Positions 1-9,100 of a stretch of 64,000 nt of DNA are shown one piece after another (the first letter of the stretch is position 1; each line of letters starts with the position of its first letter). Made by a program: the position numbers and the translations under genes. This stretch comes from an uncultured bacterium (GTDB taxonomy: Bacteria; Bacillota; Clostridia; Lachnospirales; Lachnospiraceae). The DNA is taken from positions 39,568 to 103,567 of the forward strand of contig CAJMNR010000006.1 in NCBI GenBank assembly GCA_905214875.1, in the 5' to 3' direction. The notes beneath the pieces are model-generated. The model worked only from the letters and a program-made list of their open reading frames with translations. It was not told the origin of the DNA and made no database searches.

Positions 1-111
1 TAACGGGTACATCATGTGATTTGCACACCATTTAAAATGGCATCTTTCATCAGTAATCCAGTCAATAACAAAAGTGCTATCGCTAGATACATATGGTCGC
101 AATCTAATCAT
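1..111 (-). CDS. GNAT-family N-acetyltransferase, N-terminal fragment
   Basis: Only the first 37 codons are in the window; the gene starts at 111 and runs off the left edge. The peptide opens with MIRLRPYVSSDS and continues with an IDWITDE stretch and a KWCAN stretch. This resembles the first strand and first helices of small GNAT acetyltransferases, which transfer acetyl from acetyl-CoA to an amine. An AAGGGAG ribosome site lies 8 bases before the ATG. The acetyl-CoA binding loop would lie outside the window, so the family call rests on the N-terminus alone. Confidence 0.55.
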   Translation of the reverse strand, partial: MIRLRPYVSSDSTFVIDWITDERCHFKWCANHMMYPL

Positions 112-275
112 ATTCTTATCTCCCTTTATACTTAGTTCAATAAATTCACACTATCTACAAGTCCTTTTGTTACGTTAATTTTCATTATAAGTACAAATTA
201 AATGGTTGTCTATGGTAATATAGCATAAAGACAGTTCCCATTTCCCACCGATAATCTCCAAATTATCTAAATGAT

Positions 276-1193
276 TTATCCCCTTTTGTCACGATGTACA
301 TAATTATCCGGATTAACATGCACCATACAGTGTTTTACTACAGGAAATTCTGTTTCCATCATAAGATGAACATTTTCTGCAATCTGATGCGCCGCATATA
401 AGGTCAAAGTTCCTTCTACTTTAATTTCGACATCAACATACACTTTTTCTCCAAACTTTCTCGTCCGAAATACATCGATATCTTTCACACCTTCCTGTTG
501 TAGCACCTTATCTTCCATTTGCTTTCTTAATTCTTCTGCACATGATTCATCAATCAATTTTCGTATGGAATCAATAAAGATGTCTATGGACGCTTTAACA
601 ATGAAGAAGCAGATTACAAGGCTAGCAACCTTATCAAGAACAGGGAATCCAAGCCTTGACCCTAAGATTCCTACAAGGCTTCCGACGCTAGAAAATGCAT
701 CAGAACGATGATGCCAGGCATCCGCCATTAACGCAGTAGAGTTTAATTGCTTGGCTGCAGACCTTGTATACCAATACATCCATTCTTTTACAGCAATGGA
801 GATTATCGCTGCTATCATTGCAATTCGTCCTGGTATTTGAAATGTCTCATAATTTCCTTCAAGAATCATTTCGACCGCATTCAGTCCGATTCCTGCACCC
901 ATTATAAATAATGTTACTGCAAGAAGGATTGCAGCTACACACTCGAACTTTTCATGGCCATATTGATGTTTCTCATCTGCTTCTTTATCACTTATCTTTA
1001 TACCGATTATTACGATGATTGTACTCATTACATCAGAGGCAGAGTGAATTGCATCACTTACCATTGCACCTGATTTTCCGATTACCCCTGCCAGAAACTT
1101 AAAAATACTTAGTATTAAGTTGATGATAATGCTGATTGTAGAGACTTCCATGGCAAGATCTTTTCCCAAACGATGGTTGTTCCTTTTGTTCAA
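276..1193 (-). CDS. Cation diffusion facilitator (CDF) family metal transporter
   Basis: This is an inner-membrane divalent metal/proton antiporter, probably exporting Zn2+, Fe2+ or Mn2+. About six membrane segments are followed by a cytoplasmic alpha/beta domain (about the last 90 residues) of the CDF dimerisation type. The metal-site motifs are visible: SDAIHSASD in helix 2 (about residues 46-54) and DAWHHRSD in helix 5 (about 158-165), each with the HxxxD pattern, plus a His-rich HQYGHE loop. An in-frame ATG-like start exists at 1220, but AGGTGGGGG sits just upstream of a TTG codon at 1193, which I take as the start. The next gene upstream is the riboswitch-controlled CaCA antiporter, so the two form a metal-efflux pair, separated by a terminator. 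The metal cannot be told from the sequence. Confidence 0.93.
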   Translation of the reverse strand: MNKRNNHRLGKDLAMEVSTISIIINLILSIFKFLAGVIGKSGAMVSDAIHSASDVMSTIIVIIGIKISDKEADEKHQYGHEKFECVAAILLAVTLFIMGAGIGLNAVEMILEGNYETFQIPGRIAMIAAIISIAVKEWMYWYTRSAAKQLNSTALMADAWHHRSDAFSSVGSLVGILGSRLGFPVLDKVASLVICFFIVKASIDIFIDSIRKLIDESCAEELRKQMEDKVLQQEGVKDIDVFRTRKFGEKVYVDVEIKVEGTLTLYAAHQIAENVHLMMETEFPVVKHCMVHVNPDNYVHRDKRG

Positions 1194-1310
1194 CTTAATT
1201 CCCCCACCTTTTTCTTTCAAGCTTCATAAAACAATCTGCTTTATGTACCCAGGGAATGACTGCATACTTTATCTTATTAACGGTGCCAGAAAGAGTTCCT
1301 ATTTACAACG

Positions 1311-1344
1311 AGAAAAAAGCGCAGGTGCTACACACACTGCGCTA
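1311..1344 (-). terminator. Rho-independent terminator after the CaCA antiporter gene
   Basis: On the minus strand AGCGCAG pairs with CTGCGCT around a short loop and is followed directly by six T. It lies 23 bases past the antiporter stop codon and separates that gene from the CDF gene. Confidence 0.8.
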
Positions 1345-1366
1345 AGAACTTATACTAAACTTTTCA

Positions 1367-2314
1367 TTATGCGGTCATTGTTAATAGGTATGCCAAATAT
1401 GCTACATAACACAACAGCATCACAATACCTGCAGGACGTTTTAACGATTTTGTTCGAATTACGGATACTAGTAATAGAATACCAGCTCCTATAGAAACCA
1501 ATCCATCTGTAAGGAACTTAGGCTGGAACTCTATATCAGTAATCAATGCAGACGTTCCAACGACAAATAAGATATTAAATACATTACTTCCGACTATATT
1601 ACCAATTGCAATATCAGCCTTTCCTTTTCTAGCAGCTGTAACCGAAGTAACTAATTCTGGTAAGCTTGTTCCTAACGCAACAATTGTAAGCCCTATAAAA
1701 AGTTCCGAAAGTCCTGCAATTCTTGCAAGCTCTTTCGCTGCATTTACAGAGATGTCACTACCAAAGATAATAAGGGCAACACCAAAGATACTTACGAGAA
1801 GTAACTTTATGATAGAACCTTGCATTCCTTCCGTTTTTTCTTCCTCTTCTATTTTTCCTTTCTTCGCCATATATAGCAAATAAAGAAGATAGATAATGAA
1901 GAAAACCCATAAGATTACGCCGTCTAAACGTGAAATTGAATTCCCTGACATTCCAAGAACCAATAATAACACTGAAATTATAATCATATATGGAATTTCA
2001 TACTTCAGTGTCGACATCTGTACAGCAACCGGAACGATTACTGCTGTAATTCCAAGAATCACAAGAATATTCATAATATTACTTCCTAGTACATTTCCTA
2101 CTGTGATTCCAGCACTTTTCTCAAGGGCTGCCGTAATACTGACTGCCGCCTCTGGTGCACTCGTTCCCATTGCTACGATTGTAAGACCAATGACAAGTTG
2201 TGGTATTCCGAAACGGTCTGCAATCGAAGACACGCCATCTACAAAAAAATCTGCACCTTTAATTAACATGTAAAATCCTACTACTAATAAAATGATTTGT
2301 AATAAAATATTCAT
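1367..2314 (-). CDS. CaCA-family Na+/Ca2+ (or Mn2+) antiporter, YrbG type
   Basis: This is a membrane antiporter of 315 residues with about ten hydrophobic segments. It has the internal duplication typical of the family: the first alpha repeat contains GTSAPE (about 50-55) and NVLGSN (about 74-79), and the second contains GTSLPE and NIVGSN (about 215-245). The acidic residues in these repeats bind the cation in known CaCA structures. The 5' leader (2464-2560) is a yybP-ykoY riboswitch with an overlapping terminator. Known members of that riboswitch class respond to Mn2+ and control Mn2+ exporters and related CaCA, TerC and P-type ATPase genes. I therefore infer that this protein exports Mn2+, or both Ca2+ and Mn2+, and is switched on by metal excess. 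Confidence 0.94.
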   Translation of the reverse strand: MNILLQIILLVVGFYMLIKGADFFVDGVSSIADRFGIPQLVIGLTIVAMGTSAPEAAVSITAALEKSAGITVGNVLGSNIMNILVILGITAVIVPVAVQMSTLKYEIPYMIIISVLLLVLGMSGNSISRLDGVILWVFFIIYLLYLLYMAKKGKIEEEEKTEGMQGSIIKLLLVSIFGVALIIFGSDISVNAAKELARIAGLSELFIGLTIVALGTSLPELVTSVTAARKGKADIAIGNIVGSNVFNILFVVGTSALITDIEFQPKFLTDGLVSIGAGILLLVSVIRTKSLKRPAGIVMLLCYVAYLAYLLTMTA

Positions 2315-2409
2315 CTGCTTCCTCCATACTACTTATTTTTTCCCATAGACCCTATGAGCTTTACAAACGCAAATACCATCTTTGCTTGGCATTTATGCGC
2401 ACCTTTTTT

Positions 2410-2438
2410 TATAGAGGAAGCCAAGGTTTCCTCTATAA
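2410..2438 (-). other. Strong leader hairpin between the riboswitch terminator and the antiporter gene
   Basis: ATAGAGGAA and TTCCTCTAT form a near-perfect stem, lengthened by flanking T and A runs, around a short loop. It follows directly after the T-run of the riboswitch terminator. It has no U-tract of its own on either strand, so it is not a standard terminator. It could stabilise the processed or read-through mRNA. Its function is not known. Confidence 0.5.
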
Positions 2439-2473
2439 AAAAAAGACTCCTAGCACCTAAGTGCTAAAAGTCT
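2436..2473 (-). terminator. Regulated terminator of the yybP-ykoY riboswitch
   Basis: On the minus strand AGACTTTTAGCAC pairs with GTGCTAGGAGTCT and is followed by eight T. The 5' arm of this hairpin uses the same CTTTTAG bases that close the P1 helix of the riboswitch. Ligand-stabilised P1 would therefore prevent terminator formation, which is a genetic ON switch. Confidence 0.85.
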
Positions 2474-2560
2474 TGTTCTCAATCAAAATAAAAGATGAGT
2501 GTACAACCACGATTCTTCATCGGGGTATGTTGATTGTACTTTATAACTACTCCCTCTTAA
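2464..2560 (-). promoter_or_regulatory. yybP-ykoY manganese riboswitch
   Basis: Reading the minus strand from 2560, the conserved blocks of the class appear in order. First is an AAGAG P1 arm followed by GGGAGTAG (2547-2554). Next comes a helical arm GTACAA/TTGTAC with an internal ATCAACATAC (2525-2534). Last is AACAAGA (2471-2477) followed by the 3' P1 arm CTTTT. These match the known yybP-ykoY consensus (GGGGAGUAG, AUCAACAUAC, CAAGA). An overlapping terminator sits at its 3' end and a CaCA antiporter follows, a gene class known to be under this riboswitch. The Mn2+ ligand comes from family knowledge. Confidence 0.85.
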
Positions 2561-2719
2561 CAATTTCAATTATACAGATTTTTTTATACATTTCAATACC
2601 GTAATAACTATTTTTTCAATAGCACCTACTAGTATATTAGCCATAAACCACACATTTATTCTATTTTTTTATGCAATCAGACAAATGCTTTCAAGGATTG
2701 TGATACTCTTTTAAACAAC

Positions 2720-2776
2720 AAAAAAGCTATAACATATTGATGAAGATATGAGTTCCATCAAGTACTTATAGCTTTA
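2720..2776 (-). terminator. Terminator downstream of cysK
   Basis: On the minus strand AAAGCTATAA pairs with TTATAGCTTT, with an inner TTGATG/CATCAA helix, and a run of T follows. It lies about 140 bases after the cysK stop codon, with no gene between them. Confidence 0.7.
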
Positions 2777-2918
2777 TAAAAAGGGGAGAGTTTATGAAAA
2801 ACTTAAGCAATTATGTCTTTGCTTCGTTTCTATATTCCTATGATAACAATGTATTGTGTACAGATTAAGTACGAAATGTTAACGTTTTGTGAACCTTGTT
2901 CATAACTCTCATTCATAT

Positions 2919-3860
2919 TTAGTTTTCTTCTGCAAATAGTGGAGTAGAAAGATAACGATCCCCTGAATCTGGTAAAAGTGCTACTATTGTCTTTCCTTTA
3001 TTTTCTGGTCTCTTAGCAAGCTCTAATGCTGCATATAATGCTGCACCTGAACTGATTCCAACCAAGATTCCTTCTTTATGGGCAATTTCTCTTCCTGTCG
3101 TAAATGCATCTTCGTTTGCTACCTTAATTATTTCGTCATAAACAGAAGTGCTTAATACTTCTGGAACAAATCCCGCACCGATTCCTTGAATCTTATGTGG
3201 TCCTGGATTTTCACCGGAAAGAACTGCACTTGTTTTAGGTTCTACTGCTACTACTTTAATGTTAGGATTTTGTTCTTTTAAATATTGACCAACACCTGTA
3301 ATTGTTCCGCCAGTACCTACACCTGCTACAAAGATATCAACTTCTCCATCTGTATCACGATAGATTTCTGGTCCTGTTGTTGCTTTATGAACTGCTGGAT
3401 TTGCTTCGTTTACAAACTGTCCTAAAATAATTGCGCCTTCAATCTCTTCTTTGAGTTCTTCTGCTTTCGCAATGGCACCTTTCATTCCTTTTGAACCTTC
3501 TGTAAGAACAAGTTCTGCACCATAAGCCTTTAATAATTTTCTACGTTCCACGCTCATTGTATCTGGTAATGTAAGAATTGCTTTATATCCAAGAGAAGCA
3601 GCTACGGAAGCTAAGCCGATACCTGTATTGCCGCTAGTAGGTTCGATAATAGTTGCACCTGGCTTTAAGAGGCCTTTTTCTTCTGCATCTTTAATCATTG
3701 CATATGCAATACGATCTTTGACAGATCCAGCTGGATTTAAATACTCAAGTTTTGCAAGAATTGTTACATCCGTAATACCATGCGCCTTTTTTAAATTTGA
3801 TACCTCAAGTAATGGAGTTCCTCCAATTAGATCTGTTGCACTTCTTTTTATATTTTTCAT
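2919..3860 (-). CDS. cysK: Cysteine synthase A (O-acetylserine sulfhydrylase)
   Basis: This is a cytoplasmic PLP enzyme that makes L-cysteine from O-acetyl-L-serine and sulfide. The 313-residue length is normal. NPAGSVKDR holds the PLP lysine (Lys48), TSGNTG (75-80) is the substrate/PLP loop, and GTGGTITG (about 183-190) is the phosphate-binding loop. The serine contact near the C-terminus is seen in LLPDSGDRYLST. It is monocistronic, with a consensus promoter at 3912-3940 and a GAGGAGG ribosome site before the ATG. No serine acetyltransferase gene is adjacent. Direct 9-bp repeats flank the promoter and may bind a sulfur regulator. Confidence 0.97.
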   Translation of the reverse strand: MKNIKRSATDLIGGTPLLEVSNLKKAHGITDVTILAKLEYLNPAGSVKDRIAYAMIKDAEEKGLLKPGATIIEPTSGNTGIGLASVAASLGYKAILTLPDTMSVERRKLLKAYGAELVLTEGSKGMKGAIAKAEELKEEIEGAIILGQFVNEANPAVHKATTGPEIYRDTDGEVDIFVAGVGTGGTITGVGQYLKEQNPNIKVVAVEPKTSAVLSGENPGPHKIQGIGAGFVPEVLSTSVYDEIIKVANEDAFTTGREIAHKEGILVGISSGAALYAALELAKRPENKGKTIVALLPDSGDRYLSTPLFAEEN

Positions 3861-3897
3861 AGCTAAATCCTCCTCTATTTTATTCCTAGTTATTCGA

Positions 3898-3950
3898 TAA
3901 GTATAGTACGTATTATATTCTTGTAATTCCTATATGTCAACTAAGTATAG
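3898..3950 (-). promoter_or_regulatory. cysK promoter flanked by direct repeats
   Basis: On the minus strand TTGACA (3935-3940) and TATAAT (3912-3917) are separated by exactly 17 bp, a perfect SigA promoter. The 9-mer CTATACTTA occurs just upstream of the -35 (3942-3950) and again just downstream of the -10 (3898-3906). The copies are 44 bp apart, about four helical turns. Confidence 0.8.
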
Positions 3951-4010
3951 AGGGATTTCATAACACTTTTTCAGATTTTGTCATTATGTTTTCAATTCAT
4001 ACTTTTTTAT

Positions 4011-5066
4011 TTAGAATCGATTACTATCCATGCCTAATCGTTTCTTTGCTGGTTCATAGGAACCACATTTCTTATAATATCCTCTTGCCTCTTCTATCTT
4101 TCCAAGACATTCTAAGATAACCCCGATATTATAGTATGCCAAGTAGGAATTCACGCCTTGCATCTTACAATCTTTGATCTTCGTTGCCAACAAGAATTCA
4201 TTTACTGCCTTGTCGAACATTGCATTTTCAAGATAGGCAGTTCCCATCATAAATACAAAATCGGCAGTGTTAGAAAATTCATCATATACGCCTTCTAATA
4301 ACAATGCATTTTGTGGCTGACCTGCATTAATCATGGCATATCCATACATTGTAATCATGTCGATGACATATTCTAATTTCGGATTTAAATCATAGGTTGT
4401 CACTCGCTCAAAGTACGCAACTGCCGTAACATAATCCTGATCGTAATAGTATGCCTTTCCTAGCTGATATAACAGATATGGATCTTCTCCATCTTCTTTT
4501 AAGGAAGCTTCAAGTAAGTCAATGTTTCTCTTTGCCTTCTTCTTTCGATTCTCTAGCGTATCATCATAACCACTATGATCTGTGTACACTGGGATTTCAT
4601 AAAAACCATAACTAGAGCCGTTAAGAGGCTCTATCTGCTCATGAATCTTTCCTGTGTAGTGATAAAGCCTTTTAGAATACAAACGGCTTACAAGCTCATT
4701 TGACGAGAATCCGACACCTTCTCTTACGAACTTGTTATTTCGATGCATTCGACCGACTTTATCTGGATTTTTCTTAATTAATGCCTCTACCTGTTTTGCT
4801 TGGAACGAAGTCACAAACTCATCGGTATCAAGCATCAAGATAAAGTCATTGGATGCCTTTTCACTTGCGAAATTACGCGCTGCACTAAAATCATTACACC
4901 AAGTAAAGTCATAGACATTTGGTGTAAAGTTAAGCGCTACCTCTTTTGAGCGATCTGTAGAGCCTGTATCAACCACGACAATTTCATAACCTAGGTTTGC
5001 AATTTTCTTTAGACACTCTTCTAAGTTATGTGCCTCGTTTTTTGTTATTATGCATATTGAAAGCAT
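4011..5066 (-). CDS. Family 2 glycosyltransferase with C-terminal TPR-like repeats
   Basis: The N-terminal 210 residues are a GT-A fold glycosyltransferase: SICIITKNEAHNLEECL opens the nucleotide-binding domain, DTGSTDRS follows, and LDTDEF is the metal-binding DxD site. The rest (about 190-340) is helical, with TPR-like LYQLGKAYYYDQDY and YYNIGVILECLGK units. Such SunS/WaaE-like GT2-TPR proteins glycosylate proteins or surface polymers. It is a single gene close to, but not inside, the glycopolymer operon. The acceptor and donor sugars are unknown. Confidence 0.9.
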   Translation of the reverse strand: MLSICIITKNEAHNLEECLKKIANLGYEIVVVDTGSTDRSKEVALNFTPNVYDFTWCNDFSAARNFASEKASNDFILMLDTDEFVTSFQAKQVEALIKKNPDKVGRMHRNNKFVREGVGFSSNELVSRLYSKRLYHYTGKIHEQIEPLNGSSYGFYEIPVYTDHSGYDDTLENRKKKAKRNIDLLEASLKEDGEDPYLLYQLGKAYYYDQDYVTAVAYFERVTTYDLNPKLEYVIDMITMYGYAMINAGQPQNALLLEGVYDEFSNTADFVFMMGTAYLENAMFDKAVNEFLLATKIKDCKMQGVNSYLAYYNIGVILECLGKIEEARGYYKKCGSYEPAKKRLGMDSNRF

Positions 5067-5104
5067 TTGTATTTTCCCTTTCTCTTCCCTATATTCCGAT
5101 TCAC

Positions 5105-6007
5105 TTAAGCCGCTTTAAACTTCTTTAATTCCTCTATATAGATTTCCGCTAATGAGGAAAGCATGACATTCTTACGTTTTATATATCCTATATGCATCTT
5201 TTCCTCTGAGACTAATGGAACTGCAGTATAATCATCACCATTTAGTTCCTCACAAATGATTCCTGAGCAGAGCGTATACCCATTTAATCCGACCATTAGG
5301 TTTAACAAGGTTGCTCTATCATTTGCACGAATCAACTGTTTATAATCAAAGGTACTATATACCTCCTCTGCATAATAAAACGAATTATTATTTCCTTGTT
5401 CAAATGCGAGGCAAGGATAATCATGCAGATCATCAAAACTGATTTCCTTTTGATTTGCTAGAGGATGCCCCTTCCACATATAAACATAGATTCCACACTC
5501 TAATAACTCGTGAAATTCCAATTCATTCTCATGGAGGATCTTCGTAATTGCTTTTTCATTAAACTCATTTTGATAAAGGATTCCCAATTCACTTTTCATA
5601 TTCTTTACATCATCAATAACTTCATAAGTTTTCGTTTCCCTAACCGCAAACTCATATTCTTCCATTCCAAACTGTTTTACCAGCTTGATAAATGCCTGCA
5701 CTGCAAATGTATAATGCTGCATGGATACTGCAAACTTTTTCTTTCCTGTCTGTCTTGTTACAAAGCGGTCTTCTAAAAGTTTGTAATTATCCATCATCTG
5801 TCTTGCATAACCAAGGAATTCTTCCCCTTCCTGTGTCGTCTTAATGCCACGATTCGAGCGATTAAAGATCACTAGGTTAATTTCCTCTTCCAATTCCTTA
5901 ATGGCCCCAGAGAGGCTTGGCTGCGAGATAAAAAGCGATTGGGCTGCTTTATTCATGGATTCGCAATCGGCAACTGCGATTGCATAACGTAATTGTTGTA
6001 ATGTCAT
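5105..6007 (-). CDS. LysR-family transcriptional regulator
   Basis: This is a 300-residue regulator with an N-terminal winged HTH (MTLQQLRYAIAVADCESMNKAA onward, about residues 1-60) and a C-terminal periplasmic-binding-like effector domain. The start at 6007 is chosen because AAAGGAGGAGAAGT stands directly before it; the longer frame from 6088 has no ribosome site. It lies 38 bp beyond the GT2 gene start and on the same strand, so it could be transcribed with GT2. The effector and targets are unknown. Its tandem LysR-like position does not match any well-known operon. Confidence 0.93.
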   Translation of the reverse strand: MTLQQLRYAIAVADCESMNKAAQSLFISQPSLSGAIKELEEEINLVIFNRSNRGIKTTQEGEEFLGYARQMMDNYKLLEDRFVTRQTGKKKFAVSMQHYTFAVQAFIKLVKQFGMEEYEFAVRETKTYEVIDDVKNMKSELGILYQNEFNEKAITKILHENELEFHELLECGIYVYMWKGHPLANQKEISFDDLHDYPCLAFEQGNNNSFYYAEEVYSTFDYKQLIRANDRATLLNLMVGLNGYTLCSGIICEELNGDDYTAVPLVSEEKMHIGYIKRKNVMLSSLAEIYIEELKKFKAA

Positions 6008-6059
6008 ACTTCTCCTCCTTTGCTTTTCTATTGCTATATTATATTTAGTAATATATACA

Positions 6060-6104
6060 CCAACAACCGTAGAAAGTGTTTTGCACACTTCCCACGGCTG
6101 TTGT
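6060..6104 (-). terminator. Long hairpin after the glycopolymer operon
   Basis: CAACAGCCGTGGGAAGTG on the minus strand pairs almost completely with CACTTTCTACGGTTGTTG. It sits 24 bases past the stop codon of the last operon gene and before the LysR gene. No clear U-tract follows, so termination would be weak or factor-assisted. It could also act as an operator. Confidence 0.5.
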
Positions 6105-6127
6105 CTGTATGAAAGAATTATCTCTTT

Positions 6128-9100
6128 CTATTCTAAAATTAACTTCACTAAACGTTCCGATGCTTTACCATCACAATTTTCTAAATACGTTTCTTTGAAT
6201 TGTTCGATCATTTCGTAATCATAATCGTCTACGTTCTTAATCTTATTGATTAATTCAGTAGTACTGAATACTAATGGTCCTAATATAACATCTTCACATG
6301 TATAGTTAATCTGTTTTGTTGCATCAAATGCACTATAATCATTAGCAGTCATAAATACTGGTTTATGAAGCAAAGGAGTTTCAAATAAAGCATTTCTGTA
6401 ATCACCAACAAAGATATCTGCTAACATGAACATCCCTCTGATTGGAAGCTTACCTGCTAAATCAATTGCAAAGTCAGAGAAACTGCTTGCAATTTCATAA
6501 CTAGTCTTACCTTCTGGTGGTTTTGAATGAATAATCAATACATATTCATCTTTTAATTTCTTGTACATTTGTGGAATATCTAAAAACTCTAATTTTTTAT
6601 AAGGTTCTTTGTGGAAACGATAATATGGCATATAGAAGATAATTTTCTTTCCTTCTGCCTGAGGGAACTTTTTATAAAGTTCTTCTCTCATCATTTCTTT
6701 ATATTCCTCATCAAAGTATGCATCTGTGACACAACTTCCGATTGGAGTTACTACTCCAGGCTTGTTGATCTTATATGCTGCTTCAAAGTCTTTTACTACT
6801 TTGTTAGAAGCCACAGGAATAAGATCGTAGTTGCCCTTCATTTCAAGCTCTTTTAATTCCATTTCTGCTGGTACAGCATTTGGATATTCACGAGCTAAGC
6901 CATATTTCGTGCGCATAAATGCACATTCATGTAATTGAACAAACTTCGTTTCTTTACGTAAAGATAAACGGTTTACACCAATACATGGGCTCTTTGTAAT
7001 AATTGCCTTAGCTGTTGCGATGAGTCTAAGTTCATCTTCATGATATCTTTCTTTACTATGAAGTTCCACTACCTTAATAGTAGAGTCTTTGGCAAGTATT
7101 TTCTTTAATTCATAGAACTCAGGCTTTGGTATTCTTGTCTTCGTATCAATAATAATAACTAACTTAGGATTAATCGCAGCCTTAGCCATGTGATTGTATT
7201 CCTGTTGATAGTTCTTTGTTACTTTTACAAAATGTCTTGTTTCAGAGCGGAATTTACAATCTTTTTCGATATCCGCTTCTTGTTTTTTCTGTAATTTTTC
7301 ATCCTGAGCAGCTTGTTTACGCTGTGCTGGAACTACAGTTGTAAGATAATTATATTTATCAATCATCTCTTCAGAAGATCTTGCTAACGTCATGTCAACG
7401 GATCTTGTCATCTTATTAAGCTTTTCACCATTTTCCATTGCCTTTAGCATTACATCGTTTAATGCTGGTGCATACTCGTTCTTTTGACCGTATGTTCCAA
7501 CAGAATCCACTAATGGTGCAAGACAAGATGCGAAGGCATCATCAGATTGGTTTTCTGCAAAATAATTTAACCCAAAGTTAAATAATGCGTAATCGAAGTC
7601 TTTTTGATTATCTACGTTAAGTTTTAAATAATCTTTGGTAAACTGAACAAGGTAACGTTTCATACCTGAGAATAACTCTTTATCGCATTCTATTTCTACT
7701 AATTCAGGTACAATCTTTCCATCTTCATATTTGTAGGAAGTAATACTCTTATATGGAATATTTGCAAAAATTGATTCAACGAATAATAATGGTGTTCTAT
7801 TTCCAGAGAAGTTATAACGAACATTATGTCCTTGAGTAGGATAGATACTTCTTACATAGTAATAAGGCACATCAAGTTCTTTACCAGTCGCTGCATGTAC
7901 TAAGCGAGTGAAGCAGTCTTGTGTATATCCTCTTCCCCAATACTCAACAAATGCAAACTTCTCTTCAAAATCAATTTCTTGATTTAAATATTCAAGAACA
8001 ATCTTTCTTCCTTCTTTTGCGTAATTCAATAAGTATTCATGATACTTTTCTGATAAGGAGAACGCATTTACTAATCCGTTCATTGTTGGCTTATCAATTT
8101 CTTCAAGCTCTTTGACATACGCTAATTGAGGGAAGTATTCATCAAATGTCTGCTCGTCCATATTAAGCGCTTTTAATAACTTATCAAAAGAACGTACATC
8201 TGTGAAATTTCCGAATGGCGAGAAGAATTCTTCGTCAATTTCATTAACGAAAGAAGGTACACGCCAAGCTTTTCTTGAACCATAGATATATTTTGTTTTA
8301 ATTTTGTAATTCTTTTCTTCAATAATTGTATCAGCAATTCTCTTTAACTGATATCCATCTCTCGAAATAAAGTATAATGTATCAATACCACGAGCCATGG
8401 CATCTCCAATCGCCCAGTTTACATATGGGACAAAGTATAAAGAGATATATGCATATGCGAAGTAATCTTTTTTATTGAAATGTGTTTCTCTAAAACGAGC
8501 CATCTTCGCAGCTAATAAGAAAGATTCATAAGAATTAATTTGTTGTGTCAATGCAGTTTCATACTCATTAAATGTAAGCACCTTATGAACAACGGACTTA
8601 ATTCCTAATTGTTTTGGCATCTTACCATCAGCAAATGCATTATCACCATAATGAATCCATTCTTTGAAGTTATACTCTTCAAAACTACGATATACTTCTA
8701 AGAATAATTTCTTAGTAGTCTTTTGAACGCCATAATCACTAGATAAGAATAATGGAATCGTTGTAAGGATCGGATTTGCTTTTTCAAGCATCTTTGTAAT
8801 CATCTCTTTTGATAAATACATATCACTGATTAATACAACAGTATCTCCATTTTCAATTAAACGCTCAATCATACCAATACGTTCATACATTGGAATGACA
8901 TTATCTAATTCTGCTTCTAATTCTTTTTCTTTTAAGAAGCTAACCTGTTCATCTGTTAAGTTGTAAAGAGCTTGCATATTGTCAAAGATTTCATCAAATG
9001 TGATTTCTCTGCGATCGCTCTTTCTTACGGTCAATGTCTTATGATAGAACTCACGAACATTAGCCTCTGAAAACTTACGAATATTGATGTAGTTCGATGT

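Noticed and set aside
2794..2868. A 24-codon frame on the plus strand with a strong AAGGGGAGAG ribosome site
   Set aside because: It overlaps the region just after the cysK terminator, has no clear promoter or terminator, and the peptide has no recognisable features. Its ribosome site is partly the complement of sequence around the terminator.
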